Of a DNA stretch of 64,000 bases, positions 53,431-63,174 are shown one piece after another. The notes under the pieces are model-generated. The model was not told the DNA's origin. It searched no databases and saw nothing but the letters and a program-made list of their open reading frames with translations. Position 1 is the first letter of the stretch; each line of letters opens with the position of its first letter. Origin of the DNA: a bacterium. Its GTDB lineage: Bacteria; Armatimonadota; Fimbriimonadia; Fimbriimonadales; Fimbriimonadaceae. Where the stretch lies: positions 930,001 through 994,000 of the forward strand of contig JAIXUN010000002.1 of NCBI GenBank assembly GCA_027483535.1, written 5' to 3'. The position numbers were made by a program, and so were the translations under genes.

Positions 53431-53584
53431 AGCGCGTTAATTTTCTATCGTTCGACCGCTCGCGTTCTTGCCGGTCCATCCATCCGACGTTATTGCGAAA
53501 AATTTGTTCCGCCATCCGGTTCGTTATTGAAACCTGATGAAACCTCGTTCAAGGATTCTCAAGTATAGCACCCGGCTTCTGAAA

Positions 53585-53620
53585 GAAAAAGGGAGTTGCC
53601 CTTAGACGACTCCCTTTTTC
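53585..53620. terminator. Intrinsic terminator after ftsH
   Basis: Perfect 12-base arms GAAAAAGGGAGT (53585-53596) and ACTCCCTTTTTC (53609-53620), with an A/T run on each side. Confidence 0.88.
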
Positions 53621-53657
53621 TTTTGTTCCGACATTCAGCGAATTTTCGCAGAAAGTT

Positions 53658-55613
53658 TTATGCTGGACCCGGCTCGAATCGCGGAGAACCGAGATTAGGC
53701 TTTCCGGGAATCTTCTCCGATTCTACCGGACTTCCTGGAGGGGTGTTTCCAGGCGCGGGGTCGTTCTTGCTCTCTTTCGGCGGCAGTTCTTCGCCGGCCA
53801 TGATCTTCAAGAACTCTTCCCGGTCAAGCGTTTCTCGCTCGAGAAGGGCTTGAACCACACCGTCGAGTTGGGAGCGCTTTTCGTTGAGGATTTCGGTCGC
53901 TCGCATGTGGCAGCGGTCGACGATTGCTCGCACTTCCTCATCCACCATTCGAGCAACCTCTTCGCTGTAATCTCGCTCTTCGTAAAGATCTCGACCTAGG
54001 AACGGGTTGTCTCGGCGATGCCCGATGGCAAGTGTTCCAAGCCTTTCGGACATACCGTACTTGGTCACCATTGCTCTGGAAATGGCAGTGACTCGTTGCA
54101 GGTCGTTGCTCGCACCCGTCCAAACTCGGCCGTAAACAACCTCTTCGGCGACTCGTCCGCCGAGCAGGGCGGTGACATCGTCTTCGAGTTCCTCTCGGCT
54201 GACCAAGAACTTGTCTGCCTCAGGAAGTTGCCAGGTGGATCCTAGCGACATTCCGCGGGGAAGGATGGTGACCTTGTGAACGGGGTCGCTGTGCTCGAGA
54301 ATCTCTCCGATGACGGCGTGGCCCGCTTCGTGATAGGCGATCACTTCACGCTCTTGAGCGTCCATGATTCGGCTATTCCGCTGCGGTCCGGCAATCACTC
54401 GGTCGAGCGCTTCTTCAATGTCCTTCGCCGCGATCTTGGTCGCGTTTCGACGGGCTGCAAGAAGAGCCGCTTCGTTCAAAGTGTTTGCGAGATCGGCACC
54501 TGTGAATCCGGGCGTTCGTCGAGCGACGATGTCGAGGTCCACGTTGCTGTCGATGGGCTTGCCCTTCGAGTGAATCCGAAGAATTTCGGCTCGACCCTTT
54601 TGATCCGGCGCATCGACGACGATTTGTCGGTCGAATCGACCCGGTCGAAGAAGGGCGGGGTCAAGGACGTCGGGTCGGTTGGTTGCCGCAATCAGAATGA
54701 CTCCTGAGTTCGGGTCGAAACCGTCCATCTCAACGAGAAGTTGGTTGAGCGTTTGCTCTCGCTCGTCGTGACCGCCGCCTAATCCCGCACCGCGCTGACG
54801 GCCTACGGCATCGATTTCGTCAACGAAGATGAGCGATGGGCGATGCGCCTTCGCGGTCTCGAAGAGATCGCGAACACGGGCTGCACCAACACCAACGAAC
54901 ATTTCTACAAAGTCCGAACCGGAGATGTGGAAGAACGGCACTCCGGCCTCTCCCGCAATCGCTCGGGCGAGGTGAGTCTTACCAACGCCGGGAGGTCCGG
55001 AAAGAAGAATGCCCTTGGGGATCTTGGCTCCAAGCGCGGCGTACTTCTTCGTGTTCTTCAGGAAGTCGACGATTTCGGACAGTTCCTGTTTGGCTTCGTC
55101 GATGCCTGCCACGTCGTCAAACGTGATCTTGGTGCCCGTTTCACCCACTCGTCGGGCTTTGCTCTTGCCAAAGCTCATCGCTTGGTTTCCGCCCATTTGA
55201 GCGGGGCGGTAGACGAAGAACCAGAATACGGCGACGATGATGAGCGGAACCGCCAGGAAGGAAAGCACCTGGAGGATGCTCACCGAAAGCGGCGCGGGCT
55301 TGGTGTCGACGTAAACCTTCGCCTTCTGAGCCTTCTCGAGGACGTACGGAAGCAAAGAGCCCTCTTGCGATACGGCGTTTACCGTGTAGTCGCCACCATT
55401 CTTGAGCTTGCCCGAGATTTGATCAAGCTGCCAATTGGCGCTCTTCACATTGCCCTGCTCGATTTGGTCCAAGAACTGACCGAGGGAGTATTTCTCCGGG
55501 CCCTTGCCCATGATGGAGCCCATCTTCATTCCGCTACTGAAAACGTTCAGTAGCATGATGATCGCTACGATGACGATCACCACAAGCATTAGTGTTTGTC
55601 TTGGGTTCTTCAA
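53658..55613 (-). CDS. ftsH: ATP-dependent zinc metalloprotease FtsH
   Basis: Membrane-bound AAA+ metalloprotease that removes misassembled membrane and regulatory proteins. About 651 residues. N-terminal membrane segment (~8-27), a periplasmic domain, a second membrane segment (~110-135; [19 protein letters not shown]), AAA+ with Walker [12 protein letters not shown], Walker [12 protein letters not shown], the [22 protein letters not shown] (core [16 protein letters not shown]), and zinc site HEAGH (residues 428-432). The C-terminus is a Pro/Lys-rich tail. Confidence 0.97.
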   Translation of the reverse strand: MKNPRQTLMLVVIVIVAIIMLLNVFSSGMKMGSIMGKGPEKYSLGQFLDQIEQGNVKSANWQLDQISGKLKNGGDYTVNAVSQEGSLLPYVLEKAQKAKVYVDTKPAPLSVSILQVLSFLAVPLIIVAVFWFFVYRPAQMGGNQAMSFGKSKARRVGETGTKITFDDVAGIDEAKQELSEIVDFLKNTKKYAALGAKIPKGILLSGPPGVGKTHLARAIAGEAGVPFFHISGSDFVEMFVGVGAARVRDLFETAKAHRPSLIFVDEIDAVGRQRGAGLGGGHDEREQTLNQLLVEMDGFDPNSGVILIAATNRPDVLDPALLRPGRFDRQIVVDAPDQKGRAEILRIHSKGKPIDSNVDLDIVARRTPGFTGADLANTLNEAALLAARRNATKIAAKDIEEALDRVIAGPQRNSRIMDAQEREVIAYHEAGHAVIGEILEHSDPVHKVTILPRGMSLGSTWQLPEADKFLVSREELEDDVTALLGGRVAEEVVYGRVWTGASNDLQRVTAISRAMVTKYGMSERLGTLAIGHRRDNPFLGRDLYEERDYSEEVARMVDEEVRAIVDRCHMRATEILNEKRSQLDGVVQALLERETLDREEFLKIMAGEELPPKESKNDPAPGNTPPGSPVESEKIPGKPNLGSPRFEPGPA

Positions 55614-55884
55614 TGCGATTCCTGTTTCTTCCTTCGTACCCTACGACGTGAGGTCGTTGCCGGTTTCTGCGGTTTATTGAACCTTCAGGAGCGGTAACGA
55701 ATTCGTCTTCCGATCAAAACGTCTGGAGGTCAAACCTCGTTCCCAGCCGCTTCTCTAATTCTTCTGACGACTGAACAACGGTTCTTTGTCGCCAATCCAC
55801 CAGAATCTGCCCGGGAATTGAGATTATGGGTTATAGAGCCCAAAACCTCCCCGAAAGATTCGATCAACCGTCGGGAATTCCTGC

Positions 55885-57285
55885 CTAAAGCGGACCGAAT
55901 GAGAGATAAAGCGCATCGTCCGCCAATTCGGAGGTCGAAGCAACTCTCTGGTCGAAACACACGCCAGGGATCCAAATCGGTCCGATGAGGTCGCAGACGA
56001 TCGGGAGTCGAGCCCGAGCGGCAGCAGTGAGTTTGGCCTCCGAGAGCAAGTCCGAAACCTTTCGGTGACCTTCGAAGCCCACGGGCGACAGGCGATCTCC
56101 GGGCTGAGCACTTCGGAAATAGAGTTCACCCTTGATCCCGGCTCGAGAGATAACGATGTCGAGCGAGTCTCGTTGGGTGCGGCTGTAGGTGCCTTCTAAG
56201 GGCCTTGGAGTCGCGGTGAACTTCCAACCGAACTCTTCAGACTCGGTTTCACCGGGGACGGTGAGTTTGTATCGAAAAGGTTCGGTCGGCTGGGACTGCC
56301 GAACGTGGATGGCGTCTTGAGACCAAACCACCTCAACTTCGCCGCCTTCGGTGGTCACCGATCCAGTTTGGTGGCGTTCGTGGCTTTGTTGACTGAGTGC
56401 TTCCAAGACTAGGTTGGTCTGATGGAAGTCTAGGGAAGCCTGGAGTGCCGAAACAGCAAGGCGGATCGAGCGTTTGAAAAGCACCGCGGGCAACTGGGTG
56501 AGTGCGCTCCGGTCGAACCGAATCTCGCAATCTCGGGTGAGAAAGCCGAGTTGACCATTGGTCGGTAGCTCGCATCGCTCCAGCGCGGCGGCGGCGGCAC
56601 CGTTTAAGAATCGATGCTCCTCGTCGATGATCTCGGCGGCGCGAATGATGGCATCTTCGTATCGAGGGTTGATCGCAGCCAACTCGGGACCCACTCTGTG
56701 ACGAATCCGTGCGCGAGAAAGGTCTAGGTCAAAGTTCGATGGGTCGTCGTGATACCAGAGGCCGTTCTGGTCGCAGTAGGCTCGGGTCTCCTCCCGGGTG
56801 AACGATAACAACGGCCGAACGATATCATCGCCCGTCCTCCCCTCGATGCCAGAGAGCCCGGCGGATCCGGTCCCTCGGGCAAGATTGAAAAGAATCGTCT
56901 CCACCGAATCGCTCTTCGTGTGAGCGGTGGCAATGAACTTTGTTTCAGTAGACCTCCTTGCGGATCGGAAAAACTGATACCTGGCCATTCGTCCCGCTTC
57001 TTCAATGCCGATCTTCAGGTCTTTGACCATTCGCGGAACATCCGCCCGACCTGAGACAAACGGCACACCAAGCTCGTCGGCAAACGCGTTGCAGAGGGCC
57101 ATTTCTTTGTCCGCCTCGGGTCGCTGACCGTGATGAAGGTGGGCTGCTACTACGTTTAACCCCGCCTGATGAGCAAGGTGCAAAAGGCAGGTGCTATCGG
57201 CTCCACCGCTGTAGCCGATGAGGATGGGTCCCGACTCGCGATCAATCCCTAACCTCGCCATCGATTCGACAAAGCGTTCAAGCAC
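55885..57285 (-). CDS. tilS: tRNA(Ile)-lysidine synthase
   Basis: Adds lysine to cytidine 34 of tRNA-Ile(CAU) to allow AUA decoding; essential. About 466 residues from GTG 57285; the open frame extends further but overlaps the divergent photolyase and lacks homology. PP-loop ATP site IGYSGGADSTCLLHLA, then HLHHGQRPEADKEM, GRMARYQFF and IATAHTKSDSVETI. C-terminal TilS domain with PGDRLSPVGFEGHRKVSDLLSEAKL (core GDRLSPVGFEGHRKVSDLL). The 271-base gap to ftsH holds the ftsH promoter; the tilS-ftsH neighbourhood is a common bacterial arrangement. Confidence 0.92.
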   Translation of the reverse strand: MLERFVESMARLGIDRESGPILIGYSGGADSTCLLHLAHQAGLNVVAAHLHHGQRPEADKEMALCNAFADELGVPFVSGRADVPRMVKDLKIGIEEAGRMARYQFFRSARRSTETKFIATAHTKSDSVETILFNLARGTGSAGLSGIEGRTGDDIVRPLLSFTREETRAYCDQNGLWYHDDPSNFDLDLSRARIRHRVGPELAAINPRYEDAIIRAAEIIDEEHRFLNGAAAAALERCELPTNGQLGFLTRDCEIRFDRSALTQLPAVLFKRSIRLAVSALQASLDFHQTNLVLEALSQQSHERHQTGSVTTEGGEVEVVWSQDAIHVRQSQPTEPFRYKLTVPGETESEEFGWKFTATPRPLEGTYSRTQRDSLDIVISRAGIKGELYFRSAQPGDRLSPVGFEGHRKVSDLLSEAKLTAAARARLPIVCDLIGPIWIPGVCFDQRVASTSELADDALYLSFGPL

Positions 57286-57366
57286 TCCAAAAGGGTACCG
57301 GAGCGTCCAAGACCGGTCGGTAGCCCTCGGGTGAGCATGGAGGTTCTCTGCACGTAGAACGCACTC

Positions 57367-58833
57367 GTGAAGCGCGCCCTCTGCTGGCTGAGAAGAGACC
57401 TGAGAACCACCGACCACACGGCGATGTGGTTTGCGACCGAGAACTTCGCGGAGGTCGCGCCGGTGTTCGTGTTCGACACAAACATTCTCAAGGAGCTTCA
57501 AGACAAAGATGATCGCCGCCTCTCGTTCATCTACAAGAGCCTTGAGGAGGTGGACGCCCGGCTGCGAGAAGCGGGTTCGCGCCTAACGGTCGTGTACGGC
57601 GATCCCATGGAATGGATCCCTCGATTAGCGGCGAAATTTGGCGCGGAAGAGGTGATTACGGCTCGCGATTACGAACCTTACGCCGTCAAGAGAGACGCCT
57701 CCGTGCACGCCCGACTCCAAAAAGAGGGTCGGTCGCTCACCACGGTCAAAGACTCGGTGGTGTTAGAGCAAGGCGAAGTGCTCAGCAAGACCGGAACCGC
57801 GTTTCGAGTGTATTCGCCGTATGCCCGGGCGTGGCGAAACGCTCTCGTAACAAAGCGGGACCTGATCGAATACGAGCCAGATTTTGCAAAGATGGCTTCG
57901 GTACAGACCTTGGATGCCGCGTTTGGCTCGAGTGCCACCTTGGCGGAGTGGACCCTCGAAAAGATGGGCTTTACGGAGACCGATCTCTGGATTGCGCCGG
58001 GAGAATTTGCCGGGAAGGCTCGTCTTGAGCAGTTTCGGCGAGCCATCGACGCCTACGAAGAGAGGCGCAACATTCCGGATGTCGATGGAACCAGCATTCT
58101 CAGCCCCCACTTTCGGTTCGGCACCATTTCCATCCGGTCGGCGGTTCGATTTGCCCTCGAGCGGGGAAGCGATGGGGCCGATAAATGGCTTGCTGAGCTG
58201 ATCTGGCGAGATTTCTACCAAGACATTCTCGCGAACAATCCGCATGTGGTCGCGCAATCGTTCGACCCGGCTTATCGCGAGTTGGATTACCCGGGTCGAG
58301 AGGATCACTACCTGGCTTGGGAGCAGGGCCAAACGGGTTATCCGATCATCGACGCTGCTATGCGGATGTTCAACGCAACCGGATGGATGCACAACCGGCT
58401 AAGAATGGTCGTTGCCTCCTTCCTCACCAAAGACTTGCTCGTTGACTATCGAAAGGGAGAGGCTTACTTCGCTCGAAAACTGCTGGACTTCGACCTTGCC
58501 TCGAACAACGGCGGCTGGCAATGGGCGGCGAGTACGGGCTGTGATCCTCAGCCGTATTTCCGAATCTTCAACCCGATGAGCCAGAGCGAAAAGTTCGATG
58601 GGGAGGGCAACTTCATTCGGAAATGGTGTCCGGAATTGGCGGGTCTGACGGGTAAGTCGATCCATGCGCCTTGGACGGCGACTCCAATGGAGCTTCGTGC
58701 CGCCGGGATCGATCTGGGCGAAACTTATCCTCACCCAATCGTCCAGCACGACGTGATGAGACAGAAGGCAATCGATCTTTTAGCCATTGCGAGAAAAGAG
58801 GCGAAGGCTTCGAAGGAGACAGCACCCACGTAA
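57367..58833 (+). CDS. phrB: Deoxyribodipyrimidine photolyase (class I)
   Basis: Light-driven repair of pyrimidine dimers. About 488 residues from GTG 57367. N-terminal antenna domain opens LCWLRRDLRTTDHTAMW; C-terminal FAD domain shows SPHFRFGTISIRSAVRFAL (core SPHFRFGTIS), ELIWRDFYQDIL, TGYPIIDAAMRMFNATGWMHNRLRMVVASFLTKDL (core GWMHNRLRMVVASFL) and NNGGWQWAASTGCDPQPYFRIFNP (core NNGGWQWAASTGCD). Fits CPD photolyase; a cryptochrome role cannot be excluded. Confidence 0.95.
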   Translation: MKRALCWLRRDLRTTDHTAMWFATENFAEVAPVFVFDTNILKELQDKDDRRLSFIYKSLEEVDARLREAGSRLTVVYGDPMEWIPRLAAKFGAEEVITARDYEPYAVKRDASVHARLQKEGRSLTTVKDSVVLEQGEVLSKTGTAFRVYSPYARAWRNALVTKRDLIEYEPDFAKMASVQTLDAAFGSSATLAEWTLEKMGFTETDLWIAPGEFAGKARLEQFRRAIDAYEERRNIPDVDGTSILSPHFRFGTISIRSAVRFALERGSDGADKWLAELIWRDFYQDILANNPHVVAQSFDPAYRELDYPGREDHYLAWEQGQTGYPIIDAAMRMFNATGWMHNRLRMVVASFLTKDLLVDYRKGEAYFARKLLDFDLASNNGGWQWAASTGCDPQPYFRIFNPMSQSEKFDGEGNFIRKWCPELAGLTGKSIHAPWTATPMELRAAGIDLGETYPHPIVQHDVMRQKAIDLLAIARKEAKASKETAPT

Positions 58834-58864
58834 GCCCTTGGGACGGGTCATACTAGACGTTAAT

Positions 58865-60769
58865 ATGTCCAAGGACATCCGCCGAATCGTCGCGACCGAC
58901 TGTGGCTCGACGACCACCAAAGCGATCCTCATCGAGCGCAACGACCAAGGCGAATATCGACTTGTCGCCCGAGGCGAGGCTCCCACTACGGTTGAACGAC
59001 CCTTCGAAGACGTCACCATCGGCGTTTTGAACGCCTTGACTGAACTCGAGGAGATTACGGAACAAACCGTTCCTGCCGGCTACGAAACCGGAAAGCGCAC
59101 CTTGTTGAAGGACGGTAAGGTCCACCGCCATCTCAAAGACGGCAATGAGGTCTCCACCGGAACATCTTCCCTGGACGGCGCGGACATGTATGTCAGCACG
59201 TCTTCGGCGGGAGGCGGTCTTCAGATGATGGTCGCGGGTGTCGTTAAGTCGATGTCTGCAGAATCGGCCGAACGCGCCGCTCTTGGTGCGGGAGCGATTC
59301 TTATGGACACGCTTGCGGTGGACGATGGTCGAAAGGACTTCCAGAAAGTCGAGCGACTTCGCCAGCTTCGCCCCGACATCATCCTCATGTCGGGCGGTAC
59401 CGACGGCGGCAACGTGGACCGATTGGTCGAAATGGCGGAAGTCATTCGCCGAGCTGACCCTAAGCCTCGATTCGGCGACATGCGACTGCCCGTGATCTAC
59501 GCGGGGAACAACCAAGCGCAAGAGAAGGTGAAGGCGGTCTTAGGAGCCACGATCGAGACCAAGGTCGTCGAGAACCTTCGACCCACGCTGGACCGCGAGA
59601 ATTTGGGTCCGGCTCGGGAAGAGATTCACGAGATGTTCTTGGAGCACGTGATGCAACAAGCACCGGGCTACTCGAAGCTACTCGATTGGGCTTCGGAAGA
59701 GGTCATGGCGACCCCGAACGCGGTCGGCAAACTTCTGAAGGAGTACGCGGTTCAGGAGGGCATAAACGTCCTTGGTGTGGACATCGGCGGTGCTACCACC
59801 GACGTTTTCTCGGTTTTCCAAGCTCCAGACGGAGAGCGAATTTACAACCGAACGGTCTCTGCCAATCTCGGCATGAGCTACTCGATCTGTAACGTGTTGA
59901 AGGAGGCGGGGGTTGAGAACATCGCTCGCTGGCTTCCGTTCACGATCGACCCGGCAGAAGTCCGCAACCGACTTCGCAACAAGATGATCCGCCCGACCAC
60001 GATTCCTCAAACGTACGAGGATCTGTTGATCGAGCACGCGGTTTCTCGGGAAGCTCTTCGCCTTGCTTTTGAGCACCACAAGTCTCTCGCCCGAAACCTA
60101 ACGGGTTCGGCGCAGCAACGAGACATCGGTCAAATCTTCAACCAGCAAGACTCGGGTCAGACCTTGGTCAACATGCTCAAACTGGACATGGTGATCGGAT
60201 CGGGCGGCGTTCTCTCGCACGCCCCGAATCGAGCCCAAGCGGCGCTGATGATGATGGATGCGTATCAGCCGGAGGGCATCACGATGCTCACCGTTGACAG
60301 CATCTTCATGATGCCGCACCTCGGCGTGCTCTCCGAGCACCTTTACGAAGCGGCCAAGGAAGTCTTCGAGCGCGACTGTATCGTGCGAATCGGTACTTGT
60401 GTGGCCCCGGTTGGTCAGGGCAAGACAGGCGAGGCTTGTGTGCGGGTTGTGGCCAAAGGAATCGACGTCACCGTTCCTTACGGCGAGATTCGGGTCATTC
60501 CGTTCTCCTTTGCTGAGAACGGCGATACGCTCACTGTGGAGCCTGCAAAGACGTTTGACGTCGGAGAAGGAAAGGGCAAGCCCGTCACGGTCAAGCGATT
60601 CGATCAAAGCCGAGGCAACCGCGATCAAACCACCAACCTCATTGAGGGCACGGTTGGATTGATCATCGATGCGCGGGGTCGGCCGTATCAGATCGATCTC
60701 AATTCCCCGAACCGGATCGAGGGGCTACGCGCCAACCTCGCCGCGTTTGGCCTTCCGCTTCCTAAATAA
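58865..60769 (+). CDS. MutL-type activator ATPase (glutamate mutase L family)
   Basis: About 634 residues from ATG 58865, after the photolyase by 31 bases. Family signs: ATDCGSTTTKAILIERN and the matching second ASKHA motif LGVDIGGATTDVFSVF, plus MSGGTDGGNVDRL and GSGGVLSHAPNRAQAA. The glutamate mutase L family carries ATP-dependent activators linked to B12-dependent mutases. No glutamate mutase or other B12 enzyme is adjacent, so the client is unknown. Not the DNA-mismatch MutL, which is unrelated. Confidence 0.88.
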   Translation: MSKDIRRIVATDCGSTTTKAILIERNDQGEYRLVARGEAPTTVERPFEDVTIGVLNALTELEEITEQTVPAGYETGKRTLLKDGKVHRHLKDGNEVSTGTSSLDGADMYVSTSSAGGGLQMMVAGVVKSMSAESAERAALGAGAILMDTLAVDDGRKDFQKVERLRQLRPDIILMSGGTDGGNVDRLVEMAEVIRRADPKPRFGDMRLPVIYAGNNQAQEKVKAVLGATIETKVVENLRPTLDRENLGPAREEIHEMFLEHVMQQAPGYSKLLDWASEEVMATPNAVGKLLKEYAVQEGINVLGVDIGGATTDVFSVFQAPDGERIYNRTVSANLGMSYSICNVLKEAGVENIARWLPFTIDPAEVRNRLRNKMIRPTTIPQTYEDLLIEHAVSREALRLAFEHHKSLARNLTGSAQQRDIGQIFNQQDSGQTLVNMLKLDMVIGSGGVLSHAPNRAQAALMMMDAYQPEGITMLTVDSIFMMPHLGVLSEHLYEAAKEVFERDCIVRIGTCVAPVGQGKTGEACVRVVAKGIDVTVPYGEIRVIPFSFAENGDTLTVEPAKTFDVGEGKGKPVTVKRFDQSRGNRDQTTNLIEGTVGLIIDARGRPYQIDLNSPNRIEGLRANLAAFGLPLPK

Positions 60770-60787
60770 CGGAGAGGGTTCCAAAAG

Positions 60788-60828
60788 AGAAGGGTCGTCG
60801 ACAGTTAGTCGACGACCCTTCTTTGTTT
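60788..60828. terminator. Terminator between the MutL-like gene and the lipoprotein unit
   Basis: Perfect 15-base arms AGAAGGGTCGTCGAC (60788-60802) and its complement (60808-60822), 5-base loop, TTGTTTT after; serves converging genes. Confidence 0.9.
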
Positions 60829-60838
60829 TCAGAGACTC

Positions 60839-61042
60839 TTACTGCTCGGAAGCAGTGCTCTCGCTGTTGCCCTTCGCAGAGACACCTGCCGACGTATCGG
60901 CTTTGTCATCGGCACCCTCAAACTGACCCGCTTTCGGCTGGGGCTCGTTTTTGGCAGTATCGTCCGCGTTTGAATTGCCGCATCCGATGAGGAGCAAACC
61001 AAGCAACGCGCTTAGAGACAGCAGAACCAATTGCTTTTTCAT
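60839..61042 (-). CDS. Small lipoprotein, 67 residues
   Basis: ATG 61042 gives MKKQLVLLSLSALLGLLLIGCG with lipobox LIGC, then an acidic, Asp/Ala/Ser-rich mature part (KNEPQPKAGQFEGADDKADT) without any recognised fold. The start is one base after the stop of the prepilin gene, so the two are cotranscribed. It parallels the 45-residue lipoprotein of the first prepilin unit. Confidence 0.75.
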   Translation of the reverse strand: MKKQLVLLSLSALLGLLLIGCGNSNADDTAKNEPQPKAGQFEGADDKADTSAGVSAKGNSESTASEQ

Positions 61043-61043
61043 G

Positions 61044-61940
61044 TTATTGAGTCTCCCGGTCTGGTCGGAAGAAGCACCAGTAGAACGGACCCGTGGATCC
61101 GGTCGGTCGGCAACCCGTGTACGAAGAGGCTCGGCCCCGTGCGTCGTACGCCGAATACGGATCTTGGAGCATGTCGAAAGTGCCCTGCGCTCCGCCGCCT
61201 GGTCGACCAATGTTTCGGAACTTAGCAGACGTGTCGGTGCGGACAAATACGGTGCCTTGACCATACGCCCAGTGCGTTTGGATGCCACCCGGCGTGAACC
61301 AAGCCGTTCCGAATTGGCTGCCGCTACCGTTTGAAGAGTCCGGATAGCCCGTTGGATTGAACAAGCACGGAGTTGTCGCCGGAGCCGAGCATCGCAGCGT
61401 GGGAACGGCCATTGCTTGCCCCACCCAGTTTGTTCGTCCCTGACCAAACCAAAGGATCGGCGTGATCGAAGGGGCAGCGACCGCTGTTCCTGAATAGCCG
61501 TGCAGGATTCCGTTGTAGTTGATGCCCAACTTCAATGGAAGTCGACCAAGGGTTGTGGTGGCCACTCCGGTCATGTCTTCACCGGAAGGATGGGCCATCA
61601 TTTGCACGCTCTTGATGTAAGGCTGAACTGAGTTCGCCCAGAAGGATGCGTGTCTTTGGTTGGTCACCGGATTGTTGATCCGCCAGTCTGTTGGCACTTC
61701 TGCGGTGAGGTTGAACTGCCAGTTTCCGCCTGCGTTCATGATCACGGCGAGCGGGAACAGATCGTCGTTATCTGCAGAATAGATGGAAATTGCGGTTCCG
61801 GTCTGCTTGATCTGAGACAGACCCTGCGTCTTTTTCGCCGCCTCTTTAGCCTGGGCGAAAACAGGGAAGAGTATTGCGGCGAGGATCGCGATGATCGCGA
61901 TCACTACGAGTAACTCGATGAGGGTAAAAGCACGTTTCAT
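61044..61940 (-). CDS. Type IV prepilin-like protein (second copy, DUF1559-like)
   Basis: About 298 residues from ATG 61940. Leader MKRAFTLIELLVVIAI with Glu+5; the helix and following FPVFAQAKEAAKKTQ are nearly identical to the protein at 30295-31191, while the rest of the two proteins is different. Contains YSADNDDLFPLAV and ends with SSYTGCRPTGSTGPFYWCFFRP rather than an obvious H-X9-DG box. Processed by prepilin peptidase and placed at the cell envelope. Confidence 0.85.
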   Translation of the reverse strand: MKRAFTLIELLVVIAIIAILAAILFPVFAQAKEAAKKTQGLSQIKQTGTAISIYSADNDDLFPLAVIMNAGGNWQFNLTAEVPTDWRINNPVTNQRHASFWANSVQPYIKSVQMMAHPSGEDMTGVATTTLGRLPLKLGINYNGILHGYSGTAVAAPSITPILWFGQGRTNWVGQAMAVPTLRCSAPATTPCLFNPTGYPDSSNGSGSQFGTAWFTPGGIQTHWAYGQGTVFVRTDTSAKFRNIGRPGGGAQGTFDMLQDPYSAYDARGRASSYTGCRPTGSTGPFYWCFFRPDRETQ

Positions 61941-62532
61941 GAGAATTCTCTCGGGACTTGAGGATGCCATCGGCACCTTCAAACTTCCATCAATTACTGC
62001 GTGGTGATCGCTAAGGTTCCGTGAAGAAATGGCATTAATGAATCAAATAAATGTCGATTGTTCGGATCGTAAACGTTTTTTGTTTGACGGCAAAACAATT
62101 TTGATCGAAAGCAGAAATGAACCTGATTGCTTGAATAAACACCTTGATTAGAGGGTGATTGAGTTCAATTGATATGCAAGATTGTTCGATCTGAAAACAA
62201 TTTGATTCGTCGAAGGAACTCGCTGGATCGTTCCGTTTCTTGAAGAACGAGTGATCGAATATTGAGAAAGTGTTAAGTGCTGTTTATGAGTTTAATCACT
62301 AATCACTGCAATAGCAGGTAAGTCGAAGGTCCCGAAGAGCACCTTTCAGCCCGGGCCGATCAGAATCGCGATTCGTTCGACACGCGCTTGGCTCCTCGCA
62401 AAGAAACCTGGAGTGACGCAAGCGGTTGCGCCAATAATCCCTTTTAGGGTTTAATGCAATGTTCGTCAATTTGTCTGTCGGCACAATCATCGACAGGCCC
62501 TGACCGCGCAGCCAAGCTGTAGGAGGTTCCGA
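61941..62532. other. Long AT-rich intergenic region with structured leader before the 3D-domain gene
   Basis: About 590 bases without a convincing gene. 61990-62290 is clearly richer in A and T than its surroundings and should hold promoters of both the prepilin unit (-) and the 3D gene (+). 62320-62525 is GC-richer with several hairpins, for example CTGTCG (62475-62480) with CGACAG (62491-62496), CTCC (62392-62395) with GGAG (62410-62413), and CCC-TTTTA-GGG near 62429-62439. A riboswitch or other leader RNA is possible; I could not match a consensus. Confidence 0.4.
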
Positions 62533-63174
62533 ATGCGCAACTGCTCACAAAGGGTGAGTTTTGTGATTGCCGGGATGTGTGCGATTTCTGTCGCTCATGC
62601 CGGGAAAAAACAAGAAAATAAGAGCTTCGAGACGAAGGTTATCTCGAAGTCGTTGAAAGCGGAGACGCTCTATCGATTGAGCCGATCCGTGAGGGCTGGA
62701 CAAATTGTCAAAGCCCAAAGTGGGGTTGACGGGAAACTCGTCCGCACCTATCGCCTGATCAAGAAGGGCGGCAAGGTTGTTGGTAAAGAGTTGATCAAAG
62801 AAGTCAAAACCGATCCCACTCCCACCGTCTTCCACATGGGCAAGAGTGGTTTCGAGACGAGTCGTTCCGGCTTTGTCCGATCCAAAACTCTCGTCATGAA
62901 GGCCTCTGCATACGACCCTGGAGTTCAGTCCAATGGTCGCTGGGCGGGTCGAACGAGCCTTGGTATTCGGGCTCGATTCGGAGTCGTAGCCGTTGATCCT
63001 CGAGTGATTCCTCTTGGCACTCTTCTGTTTGTTGAAGGGTATGGCATGGCTTACGCGGCCGACACCGGCAGCGCCATCAAAGGCAATCGAATCGATCTCT
63101 GCATGCCGACCGTGGCTCAGTGTTATCAATTCGGTCGTCGCAAAGTGACCGTTCACGTTCTGAAACCACGATGA
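62533..63174 (+). CDS. Secreted 3D-domain protein (cell-wall lytic type, with G5-like region)
   Basis: About 213 residues. Strong Shine-Dalgarno (AGGAGG) before ATG 62533; signal peptide VSFVIAGMCAISVAHA. Residues ~30-100 resemble a G5-type segment (GKLVRTYRLIKKGGKVVGK, core LVRTYRLIKKGGKVVG). The 3D domain (~115-213) has the three aspartates in SAYDPG, VAVDPRVIPLGT and AADTGSAIKGNRIDL. Homologues (YabE, MltA C-terminal) are peptidoglycan lytic enzymes or their partners. It overlaps rsmA by ATGA. Confidence 0.9.
   Translation: MRNCSQRVSFVIAGMCAISVAHAGKKQENKSFETKVISKSLKAETLYRLSRSVRAGQIVKAQSGVDGKLVRTYRLIKKGGKVVGKELIKEVKTDPTPTVFHMGKSGFETSRSGFVRSKTLVMKASAYDPGVQSNGRWAGRTSLGIRARFGVVAVDPRVIPLGTLLFVEGYGMAYAADTGSAIKGNRIDLCMPTVAQCYQFGRRKVTVHVLKPR

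Noticed and set aside
62320-62525. A c-di-GMP (GEMM) riboswitch suggested by GTGACGCAAGC
   Set aside because: The required upstream GGGCAAACC-type strand and tetraloop stem are missing, so the match is only partial.
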